64,000 nt of DNA from Nonomuraea rubra (GTDB taxonomy: Bacteria; Actinomycetota; Actinomycetes; Streptosporangiales; Streptosporangiaceae): contig NZ_JACHMI010000001.1 in NCBI RefSeq assembly GCF_014207985.1, positions 2,463,001 through 2,527,000 of the forward strand, read 5' to 3'. The notes beneath the pieces were generated by a model, which was not told the DNA's origin, searched no databases, and worked only from the letters and a program-made list of their open reading frames with translations. Position numbers and translations under genes: made by a program. Positions 52,886 to 60,569 of the stretch are shown here, piece by piece. Positions within the stretch are counted from its first letter, which is position 1. Each line of letters begins with the position of its first letter.

Positions 52886-54389
52886 GCCACACCGCCGCGT
52901 CGGGTGGCAGCAGCCCGCGCTTCAGCGGCGCGCTCGACAGCAGCACCTCCTCGTGCTCCGGCAGCCGTACCGGCTCGCTGCCGCAGTTGATGGCGCAGAT
53001 CAGCGGCCCGCGGGTGAAGAAAAGCGCTCCCTCGGGAGAATCCAGCCACTCCAGCGTGTAAGGAATGCTCCGCACCAGCTCACGGCGGCAGGCCAGGGCC
53101 CGCCGGTAGAACTCCAGCGTCGAGTCCGCATCACCCTCCTGCTTCTCGACGCTCAGCTCCGCGAACGACTCCGGCTGCGGCAGCCACGGCTCCACCCCGC
53201 CGGGCGAGAACCCGTGGGAGGGCGGGTCCACCGTCCACGGGATCGGCACCCGGCACCCATCGCGCCCCGGCAGCTTGCCCTTGGACTGGAAGAACACCGG
53301 GTCCTGCCTGGCCTCGTCCGGCAGGTCGGTCACCTCGGGCAGCCCCAGCTCCTCACCCTGGTAGAGGTAGGCGGAGCCGGGCAGCGCCAGCATCACCAGC
53401 AGCGCCGCCCTGGCCCGCGCCAGGCCCGTGCCGGGGTCGGCCGTGCCGTAGCGGGTGCGATGGCGTACGACGTCGTGGTTGGACAGCACCCAGGTCGCGA
53501 ACGGCACCGTGGACACGGTGTCGTCGATCACCTTCCTGAACGCCGTCGGCGACCACGGCGCCTGCAGCCAGGCGAAGTTGAAGCTCTGGTGCAGCTCGTC
53601 GGGCCGCAGGTAGAGGGCGAGGTCCTCCGGGCTGTCGGTCCACACCTCGCCCACGGCCATGCGCTCGCCCGGATAGGCGTCCAGCACCCGCCGCCAGTCG
53701 CGGTAGACGCCGTGCACCTCCGGCTGCCCCCACACCGGCGAGACCGACTTGAACGACTGGTCGCCCACGTCGGGCAGCCCCTCCGCCTTGTACAGGCCCA
53801 TCGCCACGTCGATGCGGAAGCCGTCGACGCCACGGTCCAGCCAGAACCGCAGGACGTCGAGGAACTCGGCGTGCACCTCGGGGTTGCGCCAGTTGAAGTC
53901 GGGCTGCCCGGGCGCGAACAGGTGCAGGTAGTACTGCCCGTCGGCCACCCGCGTCCACGCCGGCCCGCCGAAGGTGGACTGCCAGTTGTTGACGGTGTCG
54001 CGGAAGATGTACCGCTCGCGTCCCTCGCCGCGCAGCGCCGCCTGGAACCAGCGATGCTCGGAGGAGCTGTGGTTGGGCACGATGTCCACGATCACCCGCA
54101 GATCGTGCTCGTGCGCGTCGGCGACCAGCGCCTCGAAGTCGCCGAGCGAGCCGAACAGCGGATCCACGTCGCGGTAGTCGGCCACGTCGTAGCCGCCGTC
54201 GGCCATGGGGGAGCGGTAGAACGGCGTCAGCCAGATCGCGTCGACACCCAGCCGCCGCAGGTACGGCAGGCGTTCGCGCACCCCCGCCAGATCGCCGACG
54301 CCGTCTCCCGAGGCGTCGGCGAAGCTGCGGACATAGATCTCGTAGACGACTGCGTCACGCCACCAGGGGATATCCATGTGGCGTGTCAT
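52848..54389 (-). CDS. GH13 alpha-glucosidase (oligo-1,6-/alpha-glucosidase)
   Basis: 513 residues, cytoplasmic (no signal peptide). Four conserved regions are present: [15 protein letters not shown] (nucleophile D194), VGEVW (acid/base E248) and LSNHD (D306). Shorter beta-sandwich end (about 440-513). Hydrolyses alpha-1,4 or 1,6-glucosides such as maltose, isomaltose or trehalose-related sugars. Starts 6 bp after the haemoglobin gene, so last in an mscS-glbO-GH13 operon. ATG at 54377 is an alternative start. Confidence 0.92.
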   Translation of the reverse strand: MTRHMDIPWWRDAVVYEIYVRSFADASGDGVGDLAGVRERLPYLRRLGVDAIWLTPFYRSPMADGGYDVADYRDVDPLFGSLGDFEALVADAHEHDLRVIVDIVPNHSSSEHRWFQAALRGEGRERYIFRDTVNNWQSTFGGPAWTRVADGQYYLHLFAPGQPDFNWRNPEVHAEFLDVLRFWLDRGVDGFRIDVAMGLYKAEGLPDVGDQSFKSVSPVWGQPEVHGVYRDWRRVLDAYPGERMAVGEVWTDSPEDLALYLRPDELHQSFNFAWLQAPWSPTAFRKVIDDTVSTVPFATWVLSNHDVVRHRTRYGTADPGTGLARARAALLVMLALPGSAYLYQGEELGLPEVTDLPDEARQDPVFFQSKGKLPGRDGCRVPIPWTVDPPSHGFSPGGVEPWLPQPESFAELSVEKQEGDADSTLEFYRRALACRRELVRSIPYTLEWLDSPEGALFFTRGPLICAINCGSEPVRLPEHEEVLLSSAPLKRGLLPPDAAVWLRSASTAPSAGE

Positions 54390-54395
54390 GCCCCG

Positions 54396-54776
54396 TTATG
54401 CGGGAGAGTTCACCAGGCTGTGGGCGGCGTAGACCAGATAGTCCCAAAGCCTGGTCTCCAGCTCGTCGGGCAGGTCGAGCGAGTCGACCGCGTCACGCAT
54501 GTGCCGCAGCCAGGCGTCCCGCTCGGGCTCGCCGATCACGAACGGCATGTGCCGCATGCGCAACCGGGGATGGCCGCGCTGCTGGCTGTAGGTGTTGGGG
54601 CCGCCCCAGTACTGGATCAGGAAGCCCCGCAGCCGGTCCTCGGCGCCCGTGAGATCGGACTCCGGATAGAGCGGCCGCAGGGTCGGGTCTTCCGCGACCC
54701 CCTCGTAGAAGCGGTGCACGAGGCGGCGGAAGGTCTCCTCGCCTCCGACGGCGTCGTAAAAGGAGGTCTCTGTCAC
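54396..54776 (-). CDS. glbO: truncated haemoglobin, group II (trHbO)
   Basis: 126 residues from GTG 54776, with AGGAAAC upstream. Closely matches mycobacterial Glb[21 protein letters not shown], the G8-type tryptophan in QYWGGP, proximal haem histidine in RLRMRHMPF, and terminal AAHSLVNSP. Binds O2/CO/NO; expected roles are oxygen chemistry or nitrosative stress protection. 10 bp downstream of mscS on the same strand. Confidence 0.93.
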   Translation of the reverse strand: MTETSFYDAVGGEETFRRLVHRFYEGVAEDPTLRPLYPESDLTGAEDRLRGFLIQYWGGPNTYSQQRGHPRLRMRHMPFVIGEPERDAWLRHMRDAVDSLDLPDELETRLWDYLVYAAHSLVNSPA

Positions 54777-54786
54777 GTTTCCTAGC

Positions 54787-55776
54787 TTAGGCCGTGGCAA
54801 CCATGGGGATGCCCGCGGTATCGAGTGCCGACTTGACCCTGAGCCTCAGCTCGCGTGCCACCTCCGCCTGCGCGGAGGGCAGCGTCTTGGCCGTGATGCG
54901 GAACACCAGCGAGCTGTCGGAGAGCTGCTCCACCCCGAACACCCGCGGCTCCTCCACGATCTTGGACTCGCGCAGCTCCGGGTCGGCCCAGACCTCCTCG
55001 GCGACGTGCTCCAGCAGCACCCGCACGGCGACCACGTCGGCGTCGTAGGCCACCGGCACGTCCATGAACGCGCGCGACCAGCCCTGCGACTCGTTGCCGA
55101 CCCGGGTGATCGTGCCGTTGCGGACGTACCAGACGCGGCCGTCCACGTCGCGCAGCCTCGTGACGCGCAGGGTGACAGCCTCGACCGTGCCGACCGCGGG
55201 GCCCGCGTCGATCACGTCGCCCACTCCGTACTGGTCCTCCAGCAGCATGAACATGCCCGCGATGAAGTCCTTCACCAGCTCCTGCGCGCCGAAGCCGATG
55301 GCCACGCCGAGAATGCCGACGCTGGTCAGCAGCGGTGCGATGGGGATCGTCAGCCTGTCGAGCACCGTCAGCACCGCGGTGCCGAGGATGACGACGGAGG
55401 CGACGTGCTTGAGCACCGACCCCATCGTCTCGGCCCGCTGCTTGCGCCGCTCGTGCAGCAGCGCGTCGATGCCGTCGGTCGCCGCGCCCTTGCGGAACCG
55501 GCTGGTAAGGGATCCACCCGTGGCCGCCCGGTTGACCACCCGCGTGATGACCCGGTGCGCGACGTTGCGGAGCACGAACGCGAACACGATGATCAGAAAG
55601 ACGACGACCAGCATGGCTGCCAGTGGTGCCCAGGCCGCGTTGTTGAACACCCCGGCGATCGTCGAGCACACCGGGTCGTTTTGGCAGGTCACGGCCACTT
55701 GTGAGGTCACCTTGTCAATATCGGGCAGCACCGATGGAGTCGTCGGCGGTGGCGACGGCGTCACCAGCAGTAACAC
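54787..55776 (-). CDS. mscS: small-conductance mechanosensitive channel (MscS family)
   Basis: 329 residues. Membrane spans at about 52-75, 115-135 and 143-170; the last is the pore helix with [20 protein letters not shown], a close match to the MscS TM3 signature. Beta domain ([26 protein letters not shown]) and alpha-beta cytoplasmic domain follow. GTG start. It releases solutes on osmotic downshock. First gene of the operon with glbO and the GH13 gene. A large inverted repeat lies just upstream. Confidence 0.92.
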   Translation of the reverse strand: MLLLVTPSPPPTTPSVLPDIDKVTSQVAVTCQNDPVCSTIAGVFNNAAWAPLAAMLVVVFLIIVFAFVLRNVAHRVITRVVNRAATGGSLTSRFRKGAATDGIDALLHERRKQRAETMGSVLKHVASVVILGTAVLTVLDRLTIPIAPLLTSVGILGVAIGFGAQELVKDFIAGMFMLLEDQYGVGDVIDAGPAVGTVEAVTLRVTRLRDVDGRVWYVRNGTITRVGNESQGWSRAFMDVPVAYDADVVAVRVLLEHVAEEVWADPELRESKIVEEPRVFGVEQLSDSSLVFRITAKTLPSAQAEVARELRLRVKSALDTAGIPMVATA

Positions 55777-56197
55777 TATGGTGGATCCCCCTCCGGAAGC
55801 GGTTCGGTCAGGAAAATGGACCGTTTCGATCCAAAAATACCGCTGACCGAACCGCCCGCCGTCACATCACGCCGGGGAAGACGGGGTTGCCCGCTCTCTG
55901 GGCCGCGGAGGGAGAGAGCGGACGCTCCGATGACGGACGGCTCGGAACGGGGCACGCACCCGGAAGCGTGTCCCGTGCCGGTTCCGGGAGGGATCCCCCG
56001 AACACCCGCCCGGCTGACCCGGGCGGGCGGCTTGTGGGCGCGGCGCGCGGCGCCGCGCGTCTGGGCCGGAACCGGCGGAGTGACCAGGGCTCCGACGAGC
56101 GGATAACCCTCCGCACCGGCCACTCCGCCGGCTCCCATGGGCCGCCGTGGGCTGCGGTGAGCCGTGGTGGCTGCGCTCCACCCGGTTCACCGGGTCG
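55777..56197. other. 421-bp gap upstream of mscS
   Basis: Bases 55777-55860 include the promoter/leader of mscS with a large inverted repeat. The rest (55861-56197) is GC-rich with no coding signal I trust and no hairpin that stands out; it also lies downstream of the 56198-56482 gene. Confidence 0.6.
55799..55855 (-). promoter_or_regulatory. large inverted repeat in mscS leader
   Basis: Perfect 13-bp arms GCGGTTCGGTCAG (55799-55811) and CTGACCGAACCGC (55843-55855) with a 31-bp loop. The loop holds a nested 4-bp pair TGGA/TCCA. It lies 23 bp upstream of the mscS start, so it could form a leader hairpin in the transcript or be an operator. Confidence 0.6.
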
Positions 56198-56482
56198 TCA
56201 CTCCCCCACGACGGCGAGCACGCGGGCGACCTTCGTCGCGGCGCCGGCCGGGTCGTCGGCCGTGTGCATCCGCTCGCCCCAGGACCAGCAGTACCACCAG
56301 TCGCGGATGTCGGAGACGGCTGCCGACCGGCAGGTGACGTTCTCGGACAGGCTCGTCGCGCTCGGGTTGATGACCCGTACGAACGTCCGTCCGCTCTGGG
56401 TCCGGACCACTCGTGCGAGCAACCCGCGGGCGTCCAGTTCTGCCACGAGACGCTCCAGGTGCTCGAAGTTGTCGTCCCCCAC
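56198..56482 (-). CDS. small protein of unknown function
   Basis: 94 residues from GTG 56482 with GGGAGGAAC upstream. The first part is helical (NFEHLERLVAELDARGLLARVV); the second part is polar and includes a WWYCWSWGE aromatic cluster near residue 64. No family recognised. It is divergent from the XRE/TPR regulator (275 bp between starts). A 7-bp inverted repeat TGGGCCA-N4-TGGCCCA lies at 56514-56531 in its promoter region. Confidence 0.6.
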   Translation of the reverse strand: MGDDNFEHLERLVAELDARGLLARVVRTQSGRTFVRVINPSATSLSENVTCRSAAVSDIRDWWYCWSWGERMHTADDPAGAATKVARVLAVVGE

Positions 56483-56513
56483 CGTTCGTTCCTCCCTCGG
56501 GAATCGTTGCTGG

Positions 56514-56531
56514 TGGGCCAAAGATGGCCCA
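56514..56531. promoter_or_regulatory. inverted repeat in promoter of the small unknown gene
   Basis: TGGGCCA-AAGA-TGGCCCA, perfect 7-bp arms, 31 bp upstream of GTG 56482. Possible operator; no known regulator can be named. Confidence 0.4.
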
Positions 56532-56756
56532 AGTCAAGGGTTCGCGCAACGAGGGGATTCGCTCACGGGGAGTCGCTTCTCCTTCGTGGGGTGTAAGGAA
56601 TAGTCCCGGGGAGGATGTTCCTTAACCGTAGGTTGCTCAAGGGCGTTCCAATCATCTCGGCATTGCTTCATAGTCATGGGTAGGCGCAGGGCAACTTGAG
56701 GGCTACGCTGAGTCACCAGTTGCGGACCGGTCGAGACATGCGTGAGAGGGGCCGGG

Positions 56757-58316
56757 ATGTCCGGCAGACAGCACCGAGAGACGGAGATCGCCCGGCGGAT
56801 CAGGGCCAAGGGCCTGGCCGCCGGGCGCACGTCGGCTCAGATAGCTGATGAGATTCACGAAGCGTGCGCGGCTCACTTCAGCACGAGCCGCATCAAGGCG
56901 CATCGGCTGGCCTACGGCATCGCACTGGCCGACGTCATCGAGCAGGTCAGAGCCCTGTTCGAGCGTGACAGCAAGGCGATGCCCGGCATCGGCGAAACGC
57001 TCCTGTCGGCGTACGAGAGCGGGCTCAAGCGGCCCGGGCCCGAGTACCTGCACTACCTGTGCACCGTCTACCGGGTCGAGCCCGTGTCGCTCGGCTACGA
57101 CTCGCCCTGCATCTGCGGCCACGGCCACCGGATGCCGGGGGTGCTCGCCGCGATCGAGTCCAAGGAACGGGCGCAGCGGCCCGCGGAGCGCGAGCGCGAG
57201 CTGGTGATCCAGCCGGTGGAGACGGAGCCGGAGGACGAGGAGAACGAGAACATCCTCCGGCGCACCCTTTTAAACTCACTCCAGGCCGACGCCAACCTCG
57301 CCGATCTGGAGGGCCCCGTGCTCGGGGCGTGCGAGGGCATCAGGCGCAGGATGGACGAGACGCTGGTCTCGGCCTCCGTGTCCGCCGCGATGCTCGACCA
57401 GTGGGAGGAGTCGACGATCAGCTTTGGCCGCCAGTACACCACGGCGGCCCCGCTGCGGCTGCTGTGCGACGTGCTGCTGGAGCTGAGCGCCGTGCGCACG
57501 GCGATGTCCCGGCGTCAGCCCATCGACCTGCAGGAGCGCCTGTGCAGGATGGCCGCCCAGCTCGCCGGGCTGGCCGGCATGATCATGATCAACCTGGGTG
57601 ATCACCGGCTGGCACGGTCGTTCTTCCGTACGGGCCGCACCGCCGCCGACGAGACCGGCGACCGGGCGCTGCGCGCGTGGATCGCGGCGCGCGAGTCGCT
57701 CGTGCCCCTCTACTTCGGCGACGCCCGCGAGGCGCTCACCCTGGCCAAGAAGAGCCGCGACATGGCCGGCTCCACGCCGTGCGCCGCCCAGGCCATGGCG
57801 CCGGTCGTCGAGGCCAGGGCGCTGGCCATGATGTCGAACGGCGAGACCAAGAAGGAGATCGTCGACCAGGCCAAGCGGGCGCTGGCGCGGGCCAGGAACG
57901 CCTTCGCGCACATGCGCCCCGAGGACCAGGAGGACGTGGCGTTCGGCTACACCGAGAAGCAGCTCTACTTCTACCAGGGTGACGTGCTCACCAAGCTGGG
58001 CCAGACGATCGAGGCCGAGGTCGTGCTCGACCAGGCGCTGGAGAAGTACGAGGACCACATCCTCGACCAGACGCTGATCAGGCTCGACCAGGCCCAGTGC
58101 CGGCTGATCGACGGAGACGTCCAGGAGGCGGTGTCCATCGCCACGCGGGCGCTGAACATGGTCAGCGACGAGTACCTGACCGACCTCATCATGCGGCCCG
58201 CGGTGCAGCTCGAACGGGCGATCCTCGCCCGGGACGCGAGCGCTCCAGGACTGGACCGATTCTCGGCCGCCCTCCGGCGGTCCAAACAGCCCGAGATGAA
58301 AGGGGGCGATGGATGA
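56757..58316 (+). CDS. XRE-like helix-turn-helix regulator with TPR-type C-terminus
   Basis: 519 residues from ATG 56757 (GAGAGGGG upstream). N-terminal DNA-binding part (about 5-105) has the expected IADEIHEA...RIKAHRLAYGIALADVIEQV and LLSAYESGLKRPGPEYLHYLCTVYRVEP motifs. An acidic linker (about 150-165) is followed by about 330 residues of helical repeats (FGDAREALTLAKKSRDMAG, ALEKYEDHILDQTLIRLDQAQ) similar to TPRs. The layout resembles NsdA-like developmental regulators in Streptomyces, but I cannot confirm orthology. Coupled by ATGA to a GNAT gene. Confidence 0.82.
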   Translation: MSGRQHRETEIARRIRAKGLAAGRTSAQIADEIHEACAAHFSTSRIKAHRLAYGIALADVIEQVRALFERDSKAMPGIGETLLSAYESGLKRPGPEYLHYLCTVYRVEPVSLGYDSPCICGHGHRMPGVLAAIESKERAQRPAERERELVIQPVETEPEDEENENILRRTLLNSLQADANLADLEGPVLGACEGIRRRMDETLVSASVSAAMLDQWEESTISFGRQYTTAAPLRLLCDVLLELSAVRTAMSRRQPIDLQERLCRMAAQLAGLAGMIMINLGDHRLARSFFRTGRTAADETGDRALRAWIAARESLVPLYFGDAREALTLAKKSRDMAGSTPCAAQAMAPVVEARALAMMSNGETKKEIVDQAKRALARARNAFAHMRPEDQEDVAFGYTEKQLYFYQGDVLTKLGQTIEAEVVLDQALEKYEDHILDQTLIRLDQAQCRLIDGDVQEAVSIATRALNMVSDEYLTDLIMRPAVQLERAILARDASAPGLDRFSAALRRSKQPEMKGGDG

Positions 58317-58801
58317 CACTGACCATCAGACGGTATCGGTGGTCGGATCTCGACACCATCCTCGCACTCCACCGGATCTGCCTCGCGGAGGTGGGCCTGG
58401 TACCCGGTGACGGCGTCTACTACGACGACGACTTCCCCCGCATCCAGGAGATCTACCTGGCCTGCGGCGGCGACTTCCTCGTCGGCGAGACCGGCTCGCG
58501 GGTCGTGGCCATGGGCGGGCTGAGACCCGTCGACACCGGCACGGCGGAGATCTGCCGGTTAAGAGTGCATCCCGAGTTCCAGCGGCGCGGCTACGGCGCG
58601 GCCATGCTCATCGCGCTCGAACGGCGTGCGGTGGAGCTCGGGTTCCACAGCGTCAGAGGAGACACGACACTCAACCAGGAAGCCGCGCTGGCGCTGTACG
58701 AACGCCAGGGCTGGCGCGAGCTGTCAAGGGAGCAGGTGGGCGGCCTGACGGTCGTCTACGGCGAGAAACGCCTGCTGCCGCCGGCGGTCCTGGAGTTCTA
58801 G
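58313..58801 (+). CDS. GNAT-family acetyltransferase
   Basis: 162 residues. Core GNAT motif with acetyl-CoA loop RVHPEFQRRGYGAAML and downstream helix; TTLNQEAALALYERQGW is the usual C-terminal strand-helix. ATG overlaps the regulator stop, so the two proteins are produced together. Substrate unknown. Followed by a hairpin. Confidence 0.88.
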   Translation: MTLTIRRYRWSDLDTILALHRICLAEVGLVPGDGVYYDDDFPRIQEIYLACGGDFLVGETGSRVVAMGGLRPVDTGTAEICRLRVHPEFQRRGYGAAMLIALERRAVELGFHSVRGDTTLNQEAALALYERQGWRELSREQVGGLTVVYGEKRLLPPAVLEF

Positions 58802-58810
58802 ACCGCGGAT

Positions 58811-58839
58811 CGGCCCCACCCTTCCCCCTCCTGGGGCCG
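58811..58839 (+). terminator. hairpin after GNAT gene
   Basis: Stem CGGCCCCA (58811-58818) and TGGGGCCG (58832-58839), 8 bp, 13-nt pyrimidine-rich loop, 10 bp after the stop codon. Confidence 0.6.
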
Positions 58840-59011
58840 CCACTTCCGTCGTCCCCGGTGACCTTCCCGGGGCCCGCTCGGCGTGACGTCGTCGCCGAGC
58901 CTTCGCCGTCACGATAGGTGACACTTCCCGGGCCGCTGAACCCGACATCTTTCGCCTAATTCCCCATGAGCGATATGTCGGAGACGTCGTAAAGCGGCTT
59001 CCCCGGATAAG

Positions 59012-59084
59012 GATGTACGAACCCGCGGGTGAGGCTCTTACCACCCAGGTGTAAGCAAGCATCACCGGCTGCTCCCTGTACATC
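59012..59084 (+). ncRNA. candidate structured leader RNA upstream of EamA gene
   Basis: A 7-bp closing stem GATGTAC (59012-59018) and GTACATC (59078-59084) encloses two smaller hairpins: GGTGAG (59028-59033) with CTTACC (59037-59042), and GGTG (59048-59051) with CACC (59063-59066). It ends 33 bp before the EamA start. The fold was judged by eye; it does not match a riboswitch class I know and could be coincidence. Confidence 0.3.
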
Positions 59085-59117
59085 TAAGGCTGCGAATAGT
59101 AGTGCCATGCTTTTCCT

Positions 59118-60365
59118 ATGGCAGTCGTGGCCGCTCCCCGCCCCCTTCTGGGAGCCGTGCTTCTGTTGTTCGTCAGCGCCGCTTGGGGGTCGGCCTTCCC
59201 GCTGATGAAAGATCTCATCCACCGGTTACCAGTGGAGGACCTGCTCGCCGAGCGTTACCTGCTGGCCGCGCTGACGCTGTTCCTCATCAAGCCCGGCTGC
59301 CTGCGGGGGCTGTCGCGCGACACGTGGCTGAACGGGGCCCTGCTCGGTGTGATGTTCGGGGTGGGGCAGGTGGGCCAGGCCATGGCGCTCGGCAGCCTGC
59401 CGTCCGCGGTGTCCGGGTTCGCCGTCGGGTGCAGCGTGGTGATCACGCCGATCCTGTCGCTGGTGCTGTTCAAGGACCCGGTGCGGCGGCGCGTCTGGGC
59501 CGGGGTCGCCCTCGCGGTGGCGGGCATGGCCGTCTTCACGCTGGTGCGCGGGGTGGAGGATCGCGGCATCTCGATGCTCGCGCTCGGCGTCACGCTCACC
59601 GCCGCCGCGCTCTACTCCGGCCACACCCTGCTGCTCGGGCGGCTGTCCGAACGGCCCACCGGCTTTCCCGCGTACGCGCTGACCGTGATCCAGCTCTTCA
59701 CCATCGGGGTGCTCACGGGTGGCTTCGCCGTACGCGACGGGATCTCCGTGCCGGTCGGGCCGTCCGACTGGACGATCCTGCTGCACCTGTCGGTGATCTC
59801 GTGCGCGCTGGGCTTTCTGGCACGTTCCCACGCGCAGGCGCACCTGCCGGCGGTGCCCAGCCAGATCCTCATGTCGACCCAGCCGCTCTGGGTGGCGGCG
59901 ATCGCGGTGATCTGGTTCCACGAGCAGATGGGCTGGAGCATGGTCGTGGGCGGGCTGCTGATGGGCGGTGCGACGCTGCTCGCGCTGCCCAGCAGGAGCG
60001 AGGCCAGGGGTAAGGAACGCCGCCGGTTGCTGTTCGTCGCCCGCCGGGCGGCCAAGGTGCTCGAAAGCCACCGGATCAAACGCGAGGACCCGCTGCGCCT
60101 CCAGCGCGGCGTGGCGCCGTACATCGCCAAGAGCGCCTGCGCGGACTCGGCCTCCTGTCCCTGGCAGACCCGGTCGCTCAAGGGAGGGGCGGAGCCGAGC
60201 CTGGAGCGGTTGATCGAGCGGGCAACCCACATCGTGCGGGCGAAGAACCTGCCCGGGCCCGGCTGCTGCCAGTCGGTCACGCTGCTGGGCAGGTGCCTGT
60301 GCGACTTGATGGAGGAATCCGAGCAGGTACATACCACACGATTGCAGCGTTGGTTTCGGTCCTAA
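59118..60365 (+). CDS. EamA/DMT-family transporter with cysteine-containing C-terminal extension
   Basis: 415 residues. Residues 8 to about 295 form ten membrane helices of the drug/metabolite transporter superfamily (two EamA repeats; LFVSAAWGSAFPLMKDL at the first helix, PSQILMSTQPLWVAAIAVIWFHEQMGW near helix 9). The remaining ~120 residues are soluble and unusual: polar and basic with six cysteines (SACADSASC, GPGCC, GRCLC) and helix ERLIERATHIVRAKN. I know no EamA subgroup with this tail. ATG without a clear ribosome site. Directly upstream of the peptide/TPR pair. Confidence 0.8.
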   Translation: MAVVAAPRPLLGAVLLLFVSAAWGSAFPLMKDLIHRLPVEDLLAERYLLAALTLFLIKPGCLRGLSRDTWLNGALLGVMFGVGQVGQAMALGSLPSAVSGFAVGCSVVITPILSLVLFKDPVRRRVWAGVALAVAGMAVFTLVRGVEDRGISMLALGVTLTAAALYSGHTLLLGRLSERPTGFPAYALTVIQLFTIGVLTGGFAVRDGISVPVGPSDWTILLHLSVISCALGFLARSHAQAHLPAVPSQILMSTQPLWVAAIAVIWFHEQMGWSMVVGGLLMGGATLLALPSRSEARGKERRRLLFVARRAAKVLESHRIKREDPLRLQRGVAPYIAKSACADSASCPWQTRSLKGGAEPSLERLIERATHIVRAKNLPGPGCCQSVTLLGRCLCDLMEESEQVHTTRLQRWFRS

Positions 60366-60435
60366 TAGGTTAGATGTGCCCCACAAAAGGCAAGTGCATT
60401 TTATCCATTAGCCTCCCACTTATTCGCGATAAACC

Positions 60436-60464
60436 TTGATATTCGGTGGGGTGACCCAATAATG
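60436..60464 (+). promoter_or_regulatory. predicted promoter of peptide/TPR operon
   Basis: TTGATA (60436-60441), 17-bp spacer, ATAATG (60459-60464), close to a sigma-70-type promoter, in a markedly AT-rich stretch (60366-60470). The -10 is 30 bp upstream of the peptide start codon. Predicted by eye only. Confidence 0.5.
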
Positions 60465-60494
60465 GGTGTTCAACCCCAAGTGGAGAGGTACGTC

Positions 60495-60569
60495 ATGAAG
60501 CGCATCGTCGTCCGCAAGCCTGGAACCGCGAGGCTGGCAGGGACCTCCAGCGTCATTCACAAGGGGTGA
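60495..60569 (+). CDS. 24-residue basic peptide, start-stop coupled to TPR gene
   Basis: ATG 60495 has a strong GGAGAGG (60482-60488) at good spacing and a promoter-like sequence before it. The peptide has 24 residues: MKRIVVRKPG start, three Arg and three Lys plus one His, no acidic residue or cysteine, and the end SSVIHKG. Its TGA overlaps a GTG start of the 575-residue TPR protein (GTGA), suggesting coupling. It could be a precursor or signal peptide, or simply a leader peptide setting translation of the TPR gene. No family recognised. Confidence 0.5.
   Translation: MKRIVVRKPGTARLAGTSSVIHKG

Larger units (their letters stand above)
58802..59117. other. 316-bp gap with inverted repeats upstream of the EamA gene
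   Basis: After the terminator-like hairpin the sequence becomes less GC-rich (about 58940-59117) and includes two nested inverted repeats: CGACAT (58943-58948) with ATGTCG (58975-58980), and GATGTAC with GTACATC further on. This may hold the leader of the EamA transcript. No gene seen. Confidence 0.6.

Noticed and set aside
59012..59084. tRNA-like element
   Set aside because: Closing stem and a GGTTCG on the minus strand recall a tRNA, but there is no acceptor stem of 7 bp with correct D, anticodon and T arms in order.
58956..59222. Minus-strand open frame across the EamA leader
   Set aside because: Overlaps the start of the EamA gene, has no ribosome site and no family similarity.
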